DNA of 64,000 nucleotides from Astrothelium macrocarpum (lineage: Eukaryota; Ascomycota; Dothideomycetes; Trypetheliales; Trypetheliaceae): the NCBI GenBank assembly GCA_021030915.1, contig JAGEMR010000059.1, positions 110,205 to 174,204 of the forward strand. The letters are read 5' to 3'. Of the stretch, positions 46,802 to 57,273 are shown piece by piece. Under the pieces are notes generated by a model. That model was given only the letters and a program-made list of their open reading frames with translations, was not told where the DNA came from and ran no database searches. A program made the position numbers and the translations under genes. Within the stretch, counting starts at the first letter, position 1. Each line of letters starts with the position of its first letter.

Positions 46802-49370
46802 CCAGACCAACGCCAGAAACCCACAAAAATGGAGCGAAAGCAAAGGAAGGCGTTGAGGTGTAGGAATAAGTTGAGTAAAACATGTGGAATCGGGAGACTC
46901 GGCTATTTGTTCATTGCTTAGGACCAAGGAGGGGAATGGTCAATCGGCGTTAGGGTTGAGTCGTATTGCCTGCTTGCTTACGCCATGACATTTAGAGTGG
47001 GGAGGTCGTCGAGGATTGGGAGGAGCTAAATGGCGGTCAACCGAGCGATAGAAACTTTGCTAGGCTTTCATCGCCAGTGTGCTACAGCCACCGCCGGGCA
47101 CGCTAGCAGCCGACGCTTGGTCCTGTCGATCTTCATTTCATCTACAGCTTTGGCATGATTTGTATGCATGTTTGGGGCCAATTACTGTGGCTTGTTTGGC
47201 ATTGGGCCTGTACTTCCATGCAGCCAAGCGAGTCTGCAGCCCTTTCCGTGCCCTGATGCTTCCGAAGCTCCGCAACGACTTTGGCCGTTGGCATGCAGTG
47301 ATTCGAAATAGCCGATCTTCGAGTGTTTAGTATCTCTCTTTGCCTTGAGATAAGCATACTTTCCAACCAGGCTTAAGAAAGAATGTCGTGCAGCCTCATA
47401 GCAATGACCGGTTCGGATTACATCGGAGATGACTCTTTAGATGATTGACTCAACAGCACTTGCCACGTGGAGGCGGCTGTGGCCTCAGCACTATTTTCTT
47501 CTAGACTGATTCTTCAGCCAAGGCACAAAATCCTATAGGCACCATGCTGGCGGCCGGAATTCTGAGACACAATGCCCCATTGATTCTGCTCTTCTCGAGT
47601 GCCAACAGCCCCACAAGCTAGGCGGAGATTGCGCCTCAATTAACACGAGACAGAATGTCGAAGCATTTCCACCGCAGTGTTACCATCGCTCATATCAGCC
47701 ATCAATCACGATGCGACACGCCGGCTTCTCGTACATATGATTTTCTATCATACGTTCGCCAAACCCTTATCGTATTGAGAAATGATGCCCCTCTTTGACT
47801 CTTGTGCCGGCCTCGAAAATCATCAGGATTTGCTTATCAGAGCAACAATGATTAAGGCCTTGTACACTTTGATGTATTCAGGACCGTCTTAGGAAATCCA
47901 CTTTTTTTGCACATAAAGAACGCATCGCTCATTGATCATGGTTGCCCACAAATCATTATAGCTCATCGAGGACTTCTCAAGCTCTACTAGCTCTCTACAT
48001 TATTCTTATACGCGTTCTCATTTTTTGGCTGCATCTGAGATATAATCGAAGATCTTCCGAGACGAGATCAACTTCTTCTGCGGACAAATTTGTGTAACCA
48101 ATGACGAAAACCCAAACAGGCATCAACCCACAAGATTTTTAGTTTGTAAAGCTTGCTAATCGGAGATGACGGACCGAGTTTATGTCTATTGGTTCATCTA
48201 TTACTCGAAATTTCTCGGTACCAATTTCTTACGAGATCACAATACATCTTCAACCTTTGATTCTCTGTATGCTTTAACAAAACACGTAAGCCCTGACATC
48301 TGTATGGAAAGAGCATTATTGATAGATTAACCAAGAACGACCTCATTCATGAGCACATTAATACACTACTTGCAAGACTCATCATGACTGCAACGGTAAC
48401 CATCGTACCCCACAAGAGAGTTAACCAGCATCTCACACGTTAGGGAGACTCCCAATATCATTTTTTGTAACCTGATGCATCAGATTGTCAACCAAAACCT
48501 TTCGTTGAAAGATACAAAAACTAACCTGTCAGTCAATGTTCATGAGGGAGATTGACAGGTAAACGTTGCTGCCTAAGATACCAGCGAAAGAGCTGGGTAG
48601 CGCGACACGCATCAAGAGCTATGTTTCGGGGAAATACATTTGATGTTTGCTTCGCAAATGCTCTACCTGCAGCCTACTTATGATTGCCTTTTATTTATCT
48701 TCCACTACCTTGTAGATTAATCTTCCCTCTAAAGGCAGATTTCAAGCCGTTGGAATTGACGAGTCCTTTGACGGCTTGCTACATGCCTGTAGAGAGACAT
48801 ATCACTAGAGAAAAGGAGAGGTCGGTTGAAAGGTTGCTTTAAATAAGGTGCTCAATGCCTTTCCACACAAATATACCTCTCATCCTACTGCTAGTCAATG
48901 ATAATCAATACAAAAATAAATTAGAGTGTGCACAGTGTTCCTACTAGACCCTGATTTAGACAAGACTGTGGAGTAGAGTCTCAAAACAATACTTTGGTGC
49001 ACAGCTCGTTGAGCTGTGCGCTCACTATTCTATCCATATTTCCTTGTGCCAGCACCTATCAATTCATCTCTTGCTGGCTATTAACACCCTTGGGGCCTCA
49101 CAGTGTGAACTCCTACCAAAATCACTACTCCATGCTCTTATGCATTGCGTTTTAGCTTACAAGAGGATTAAGGCCTATATAAGATCTGCTCCAGCTCCGT
49201 TCTTAGCACGAAATCAAATTTGGCACTTACCGATGCAAGAGTACAGTGGCGTCAACAACATCGCTTCTAACGCAACCGAGGAAGGTATCGCAAAAGCCAG
49301 CTGTAAGCTCTATTATCCGCAATCCACCAGCGAAACGATACAAACTTAAGTTCGAGGGCCAACAAAAATC
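46802..49370. other. 2.5-kb gene-poor interval
   Basis: Only short unrelated open frames (the longest is 101 codons at 49044-49349, without motif). Two small hairpins: CCTGTCA...TGACAGG near 48525-48560, and a perfect 9-bp stem GCACAGCTC-GTT-GAGCTGTGC at 48999-49019. No tRNA or transposon coding was recognised. Confidence 0.4.
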
Positions 49371-52061
49371 TCAGACTAGAAAATAGACTTCCTCTTCTCT
49401 CCTACCATCATCTATCAAATCATTCACAAATCGTCCATCCATCCAAGCATGTACCAAAGCTTCACCAGCGAAGAGCCAGCCCTTCCCGTTCATGGAATAA
49501 TCGATAGCATCTCCATTCTCTTTCTGCCTCAGAACTGACGCATATTTTGCCCCCCAGAATGCCACCAGTCTATCGCCCTGCCGCGTTCCAAAAGGGCAAA
49601 GCCCAAAATAACCTTTCTTAGAGACAAAGAGACAGCGTCCTAGAGTGTGATGGAGCTGAGCCGCCATTTTATCCTTTAGATCATACATTCGTTCCATGCT
49701 GCGTATGTGATTGAAGATGATGTTGTGATATTGTGTCCAGACAGTAACCGGAAGCGACCAAGACTTTACCACATGTTCCAGCTTGACACCCCGGCCTTGC
49801 TTCGCTTGAGCCTCGAAATCAGGATGTGAAATGGTCCAAAAAGCGAAAAAGCAAGATAGAAACTTCGATTCTAATGAAGGGCGTGCACGCCGATCTGGTC
49901 GAAGATTGAGCCCAAAGTCCTTGGAAGCGAAAAAGCCATCACAAACGATGTTAAGGACGAAATCATCAAAGAGATCAAGATCATTAGCGTAAGGTGTTGA
50001 CGTTACTTCGCTGGCTTCCGATGACGCTCTGCGCAAATGGTAATCGCGTAAGACCATATCCCAAATCTCGTGTAAGCTGCTCGTGGCCGCATAGGAAGAT
50101 GTCTCATCAGTCTTGAATGCTTTGTTTTTTGCATGATCCCTAAAGGTAATGGGAAAGATAGTGTCGACTTCGTCCAGAAAGATTCCCGCTGATATTAACT
50201 GACGTTTGTTTGGATCAATCTCAAATAGGTCCACGTCAATGGTCGCTCGGCAAGCTTGACCAGAGGTATAGCTCGATTGAGCTGCATCGTGAGCAGCCAA
50301 GCGGGTTATCGCGGCATCTGCATACTTTTGATCATATGAAACAGCCTCAGTCCATCGTTCTTTCGGGGCGTGCCACAAAGCCCAAGTCGGATGGTCCTTG
50401 TCAGGGAACTTATAGGTCGAAGAGACAATGGGAGTACTGTCATCAATAAAGCTCAGGCTTGCGGTCTTACTCAAGACCGAAAAGACGTCTAAAGTTCTGG
50501 ATTGTTTAATGCAATATCTGCTAAAGTCGATATAGACTTCACTTTGAGATTTGCGATAATCCGGAAGAAAATCGTCTGGCGAAAGCGCATGGTCGTTCGT
50601 CTCTTGACTCAAGCCCAATAACGCGAAAATCTTGTCCCTTGGTTCAGTAGTATCAAAAACGAGAGCGCGGGAAAACAGTTCTAAAATGCCCATCTTGTTT
50701 TGCTGAAAGCCTTGCGGGAACTTATTCAGGCCTGAATAGATTTGCAGAGAGTTCGGATAGCAGCTTCTAGTAACTCGATCGCCGGGGTTGATAAGTCGCT
50801 TCGCTAAATCATGCCACAGTCTTGGCGCATTTCTAATATGCCTCTGCTTGTTAAATCCGCTAGAGCTTCGATTATACACGAGAAGGAGCAATAAATCCGA
50901 AAAGAGTAGGGGTGGAGCTGCATTGAGTAGAACAGCCGCATTTCCATTCGCCCTAAAACCTCCTGCAGGACCCATACACGGCTGAACCAAGGGGAATTGA
51001 AGAAATCAGTCAGGAGTGAATGGTTAACATGACATCCAAGGAAGCCGCACAAGTGAAAACTACCAAGGAAGCCCAAATGGCTCTCCTCTAGTTTATGGGG
51101 ATTAATATCACATCCGAACTTTTCCTTCATGACCTGCATCAGTCCTTGAGCTGCATAAAATGCCGTGAAGCCCACTACAGGGTGCTCGCCCAGCCAAATC
51201 CAGACCATTGAAGCATGAGAATATATTTCTCCCATCAACCTAACCTGAACATTTCGCTCTTCAATATCGTTTTGGTCAATGCAAAGAGCGTCGATCCAGA
51301 AAGGCCACGCCCCGTTTGGTCCACGAAGTCGAGTCAGAAAGGTATGCAAATGTTTTGTGGCATTGAAAGGATGTCGAAAACAAAGTCCAGGCTCTCCTAT
51401 TCTCTCATCCGGAGTTCGATGAATATGGTTCAACATGACTTCCTCAGTATCGTCTAGACTGCCCCAGCAATATGACAGCGCGCAATAAGTCTTCGACACA
51501 AGTTCTGGGTGGTTGCGGAACAGGATGATCTCAAGAGGATCGTCGACTCTATTCTGGCAGATCAGTAGTAAACGGAAGAGAAAAGAATCCTGTTTCCAGT
51601 AATGGGAACAAGGATTGCGGACACGGCGAAGTGCTCCATCTGGATTTATCGTGAGCAGAAGAGAATAACAATTTACATCGGCTTCCAAACCCATATTGTT
51701 CGCTTGGTCCCCATGATGGCTTCCAACGTCGCAGGCATGCCAATTGTGGCCATGGTCCACAGAACTATTCTTATGGGATTCATTCGTTTTAGAAGCGTTT
51801 TCGTGTAGAGACTCACACACAACTGTGATCGCAAATCAGCCATTCTCCCTTCCAATATTTCTGAAGCTCGCGGAGAACGACATCTTTTGAAGAAATGTCT
51901 TCATTCACTCGCGCGATACTTGTGTCATTGCGCAAAGACTCATTTGCGTCCGAACTTGACGGGAATCCCATTACAGAACGCCCTAATTGAGCTGAAATCT
52001 GTTCGATAATGTCTTCGTTATCGGAATCAGATTGGGGAATATCTGAGCTGTTGGACGCCAT
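49371..52061 (-). pseudogene. HET-domain (heterokaryon incompatibility) gene with an apparent frameshift
   Basis: Exon 1 is 52061-51817; a 52-nt intron (GTGAGT ... AATAG) joins it in phase to 51764 and beyond. The HET domain shows all signature blocks: YCALSYCWGS, PFWIDALCIDQNDIEERNVQ with SHASMVWIWLGE, and SPWFSRVWVLQE. Directly after RVWVLQEV (about 50,950) the coding frame shifts by one base: the first frame soon stops, whereas the overlapping frame continues as RANGNAAVLLNAAP through FDTTEPRDKIFALLGL, a typical HET-protein region, to the stop at 49371. No intron fits, because the only GT..AG there is 7 nt. Either a real inactivating indel or an assembly error in the GGAGGTTTTAGGG tract. 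If intact it would be about 790 residues and would trigger cell death on non-self recognition in the family role. Confidence 0.8.
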
Positions 52062-54480
52062 CTCCAAATTTTGTAAGTCAGTGTCTAAAATGCGACTGCC
52101 TGAAACTGTGATTCAGGTCTCCGGTCATGGCAGCTGGATTTATCAAGAGTGTATATTAGTGGCGTAGCGCTTTGCCACTTGAAACTGCCTTGCCATGATA
52201 TTTCCATTCTTTGAAGTTGTACAAATTTTGGCTCGCACCCAGGTTTCCGGTTCGAGAACATGACGTCCAATCACGTTCTCGAAGACTTCATTCCGGCTCA
52301 AGCTTCGGGCGATTCCCAAGCTGTTCGAAGTCAAGATCAGGTCACTCCGGGAGGAGAGTATTGTCATGAAACAAAATCCCTGCACGGCGGAACGGGGCCT
52401 ATGAGCATGAATTATTGGTCACTTTCACCGACCTTTCGTCCGAAAAACGGTAATTGTCATATATGGAGAGTCCAGATACAGCTACATAATTCCACCGTGT
52501 TGCTTTTGCCAATTAGTTGATCGCATCCTATGACATCTGTCAGCTACTAAATTTGGTTCTATATTCAGTTGCCTTATTCGAGACTCCATTTGAGTAAGCG
52601 GCTGAGATGCTGGGTCATTGTGCGTTAATTTCGAGATTTTAGTAGGCCATTGATAAACTGCGGCTCAAATAATACCAACGATTATTTGTGATTCGGATAT
52701 CAACCGTTTCAGAAAAGAAAAGAAAAAAGAAAAAAGGTCCCGAATAGAGTGTAGATCGGATACCCAAGCTATGTCAGACATTTACCCAATTTTGTAGAAG
52801 CCCTTATGAGCGCGCAAACATCTATTAGAGACCTAACTCGACGGAAATGTATGTCGGCCTTCACATGGCGTTGTTGATTCGAACCTGTGCGTTGAAATTA
52901 GATACCTGTTGCATCTGCATTTCTAGCGCGGGCTATTCCTTTAAGAAATCGGCCTGAGTGATTGGCTTCGATAGAGGCCATGCGAGAGCAGATACGGGAT
53001 CGAGGGGTTGGGCACACTGTTTTCCATGTGGTACACGCACATGCCCCTTGTTTACGTCAGATCCAGACGTAGATGGAATTCCATTCCCTGCGAGACAGGG
53101 GTGCCGAATTTTTAGCCGGATTCCATTTACTCCATTTTCTTTTGTGACATGTAATGTTTGATCAAATCGGACGCGACCTTCGGTATGCTCAAAGTTTCTC
53201 GATAATACCATGCCGTCGTATTGAGCCCGAAAAGATAGCCCTCCGCTTTTTGGCCGCAGTCTGCTCGTGATTCTGTCAATGTGGCATCTTAAACCTCTGT
53301 AATATTTTCACCTCACAAGCATCTCCATTGAGGCCACGAGCATCGGTTTAGCTGAGAGCAGCACTTTAACATCCGTGAGTGATTTGGGATTGTCCGTCCC
53401 GCTGCTTAATGCTCATAGTTATTGAGTCTCCCCGCCAGGAAACATCTGAACCAAAATTAGTCCAGTCAGGCAAGACCCTTGCCCTCCTGTATGACGCGAC
53501 AGATTCCCTGGTGACTTAGATATTGTGCAGAATCCGTCCACAGCTGTAGCATATAGTGTTCATATAGATGTTTCATCGGCAACATAGGACCGGTAGGAAG
53601 TATTGAAATAGGTCGGCATCTCTAAATGAACAAAGTGAAGAAGGCGGAGAACGTCGCGTTAGAATGTTCCATGTATTGGCAAATGAACCTGTGCAGATTC
53701 TCGCCAGCGTTTTGTAGGCGCTGGATGTGCAATTCTGACATATAATGCTGATTCGAAGCACTCATCTCGCGAAGTCAGTTTGGCAAACCTAGCAGCATCA
53801 GCGAAAGCGTTGTGATCCTTTCGACCTGAGATGACTGAGTAATTTCTCTGACGCCCCCTCGAGCGAAAGTACACTGGTCAGGCAATTCGTCATCGCCAGG
53901 GACTTCAGCGTAGACGGCTAGAGACAAGAAGTGTTAAAGCCTTGGGGCAATTCGTATTGGGAAGCCTTCGGACTTCATATGGGGGAGTGAGGATGAATTC
54001 TAGCGACATCCATCTCAAGCTCCACAACGAAACTACCCATTAGCCGAAGATTTGCCGATTCGTCATCTCCGCCACCAGCAAATCTGAACTGTTAGCTCAC
54101 GCTTTGCAAAAGTCCTTGAAATTGATACAATCCACCAGTCCCGAGTCTTGACGTTTGCTCGTATCGCTCAGATGTACTTTCTGCAATTTTTGCGTTATCA
54201 CGAGACGTAATCTGATCTTTTGACCAACAAGGCTGAAACCCGATGACCAGCTTGCAGGCCATACTCTACACTCGACGGACGGAACAGTCTTGTACATCCT
54301 ATCAGACACAATATGCGTTTCTTAACTACGAGATGCCATATCCTGTCGCTATCACCAAGTACTTCTATCCTTAAACGCCTGGATCTGTTGAAATAGTTTG
54401 TTCCTGTCCTTAAACTTACAGAATACGGCCTTTGATTCTATCTCCGATTTCGAATAAATACAGTCACTTGATCCAACCAA
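52062..54480. other. gene-poor interval with a possible decayed minus-strand gene
   Basis: On the minus strand, about 53290-52933 reads as one protein-like stretch (ITSRLRPKSGGLSFRAQYDG and onward past RVRFDQTLHVTKENG), bounded by stops. Further minus-strand pieces occur at 53874-53659 and 54309-54097. They could be parts of one dead gene; I recognise no family. A GA-rich microsatellite (AAAAG-like) lies at about 52711-52736. Confidence 0.3.
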
Positions 54481-55743
54481 ATGAGCGCAACTTTCGTATA
54501 CGAACTACTTGACCCTTCTCGACATCAAATACCCATATTATTGCTAAGGAGCAGAGTGGGAAAAGCTCAATTGGTGTGCGACATCGACGTCATCACCATA
54601 GACGATGAGTCCAGTCCTTGTCCAAAGAGCAAAAGCCATGTGCTGACGCTTAACCGGGTTACTCGGTCACCTACAATAAAGTTGATTGTGGTGAGCGATG
54701 GGACCTCTTGTGAGTATCACGAACGCTGGCCTGACTTCAAGAGCATCATTCTGTCTTTGTTGGCTATATCGAATATCTCAGATGCTCCTCGGTGCGCATT
54801 GCCGCCTCATCTTGTTGCGTGGTCCTCACTCGTTAGTCGAAGTATAGCCGCGTGGGACAGTCTCACTGCAGACCAGCGAGCCACTGACAAAGATTATCCC
54901 GGTTCCATGTTGCAGCAATGCCATTGCTTAGACGACTTCCTTATTCAATGCGAAAAATCTTTGATGCTCTGGTTTTTCCAGCAACGCAGCGCTTTTATGT
55001 CGCAAAAGCGCATGAAAAGTGGTCTCGCGATGATCTGGATGGCTATGTCCTCCTACCTGCTTTGACCGGGCTTAGTTATGCGGGATGATTGCTTTTTTGT
55101 CAGCCATTTCTGGCGCACGCAAGATCACCTGACCCAGACTGAGAGTATCTGCGCCTTTATCAGGCTGAGCTCGAATCGCAAACATGGTTGTACATTTGGA
55201 TAGACTGGACGTGCACGCCTTAATGTCCATGATCTTTGCTGGAACAACCGTATTTCTATCGCTGCTCACGGACCATGTCGGGCATCATCCGCAATTGTGG
55301 CTTCACATACTTCTACCCTCCTTACGAACCGCGCTTGTGGATATTATAATGAGATAACCGAGTACACACTTACGTGCTCCGACGGGATTGGTATGAAATC
55401 CGACATTATCCCGTTTTTCAAGCATACCGATGAGATGTTCAAGATAGGCGTGCAAGCCACGTTAGCAAAGCACGGCTATCGTTGCTCTTACGATTGTGAT
55501 AGGCAGTATCTGACTTCTTGGCTGGAGCTACTTGTCCCCCTAACACAATTACGCTTCAGCATTGACGGAATACGCAATGTGATGGACCGTGTGACTTGGC
55601 TTAATATCCAAACTTCTTACTCTCCAGGGGCGAAATTGAAGAGATATGAAGGCACTTTGCTTGTCAATGGGAGAACACATGGATTTACTCCGTTTCCGTC
55701 GTGGGTCAGTGCGGAATACTCAGATTCGGTGCGTGTTAACTGA
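54481..55743 (+). pseudogene. dead gene with four stops and two frame changes
   Basis: Three blocks follow one another in order but in different frames. Block 1 (54481 to about 54990) is MSATFVYELLDPSRHQIPIL through LDDFLIQCEKSLMLWFF. Block 2 (about 54990-55335) reads FYVAKAHEKWSRDDLDGYVL, then LYIWIDWTCTP, then SGIIRNCGFTYFYPPYEPRL, with stops at 55086, 55140, 55221 and 55230. Block 3 (about 55335-55740) reads EITEYTLTCSDGIGMKSDII through HGYRCSYDCDRQYLTSWLEL. The stops are TGA, TGA, TAA and TGA, each one C-to-T change from CGA or CAA. The WIDW-C-P block loosely recalls the HET WIDxxCIDQ motif, but I do not claim homology. A final open scrap is at 55794-55985. Confidence 0.7.
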
Positions 55744-55985
55744 CATCGCTAGGAATACCTAGAGTACTTGCCAGGAGAACCCGCCTGAGTTCAGTGTCGC
55801 CAGATAGAGTGTTCGCATATGCGTTGGCGATGCTCAACAAGTACCTCGCTTTCGATTTCAGTGCCAGAGCTGATACCAACGTAGGACGCATCCGAGTCAA
55901 TGCATTTGTGATTCGAGGTGCCTTGAATGGCGGCACATATTGGGCCGGTTCATCGCAGATCTGCCATTTTCATGGCATTGTCTGA

Positions 55986-57273
55986 ACTTCATTAAGATTT
56001 GAGTCGTTCAAGGAGACGCTCATTCCCAGTAGTATTGCTGTCTCATTGCTTAAAGGATGAGTACCTGCTTCTCGCCAATGAGCTTGTCGAACCCAATGCG
56101 CCAGGCAACAGCATCCACTTAATCTGCCTCAAATTGATCATCTAATGGTTAGTATGTCGTTCTTCTGGGTTTGTGGCCATCTGAGGAAATACTCTACAGC
56201 TGAGGCTGGGCAGAAAAATTACGCTTCCAAAAGAGAGCTCATCACTAAAGACTTAGTGTGTGTACGGGCCTAGGAAGCTCATTTCACACATTGCTGTAGC
56301 TCTTACGAAGTCTGTAGTGAAGATGAGCTTTACCATCTGACTAGCACGTGTGATTTGGGCCCTGTGAATGTGGCGGAACGCACATGGCAAAGCGTGGCTG
56401 CAGGATAGCGAACAATTTACAGTGCGCCATAATTGTTCTGAGATTGGTACAACTTACTGCTAAAATTCAGTAAAGACTTAGTATAATATAACCCAAGCGT
56501 GCTGACGCACGCCGATGCGCCCTGAATATGTTGTGCGCGCTTTCTCCATGGCAAGACTCTCGCAACAGATTTCCTGGGACGCAAAGCGTCTATTTAGCTT
56601 AGTCATTCGTTTTGATCGAGCCTTAGTACTGTGGCTCTGCCATTTGAACATAAATGGATGGTTATGATTAAGGACGAGGCAACAATTGTGGTGGCTCTAA
56701 TAGCGCAACCAAGACCACCTTAATTTTCTTGTTGCAGGCTGGTTTCCTATGGAGATAGGACTGAGAATATTGACAAAAGCTCTCTAAACTCGCTGGAGAA
56801 AAAATTCAGATGGCTTGACAATGGATCCGTCTCGGCACGACGGGTATCTCGCTACCCAGGGATGCGCATTACGTATTTTCATTCGCATCTTATGCATGAT
56901 GTCTCGCATCTGATTCATAAAGCATCCTTCACAACGCCACTTACTCGCAAAAATGCCGCAAAAAAACAATTACTGTTGCCTAAAATCCTGTCTCGGTGCT
57001 CTTATGTGCTATTCGTCTGTTGTCCAGGTTGAATCTGTGGGTATGCCTTGCGCAGCCACCGACGGTATTATCTTTGCATCGGTCTTGGCAGCTTGGCAGC
57101 TTGGCAGCTTGGCAGCTTGGCAGCTTGGCAGCAGCCTGCACCCTGCTGTAGATTTCAAACTCAATAGCAAGATATTTCCCCAATCATTTGGCACTTGGAC
57201 CCTTTTGTCTTGATGTATGCTAAACGAAAAAGCAGAATTGTCACAATTGCTCAAATGTAGGCTCAAGGGTTTT
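55986..57273. other. non-coding, 8-bp tandem repeat inside
   Basis: No supported gene. Frames at 56953-57213 merely translate the tandem repeat listed separately. Confidence 0.45.
57084..57131 (+). repeat. six perfect tandem copies of CTTGGCAG
   Basis: Units start every 8 bp from 57084 and are identical; the run ends in CAGCC. It lies about 140 bp before the inferred start of the MFS gene. Confidence 0.95.

Noticed and set aside
49044..49349. 101-codon plus ORF before the HET gene
   Set aside because: No motif, poor composition and no splice or promoter support.
50944..50955. Intron to explain the HET frame change
   Set aside because: The only GT...AG in the required interval is 7 nt, far below the smallest plausible intron.
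52860..52900. Possible tRNA B-box (GGTTCGAATC on the minus strand)
   Set aside because: The flanking bases do not pair into a T stem and no A-box or acceptor stem lies at the right distance.
57084..57131. CRISPR-like array
   Set aside because: The units are contiguous 8-mers without spacers, and the genome is eukaryotic; it is a simple minisatellite.
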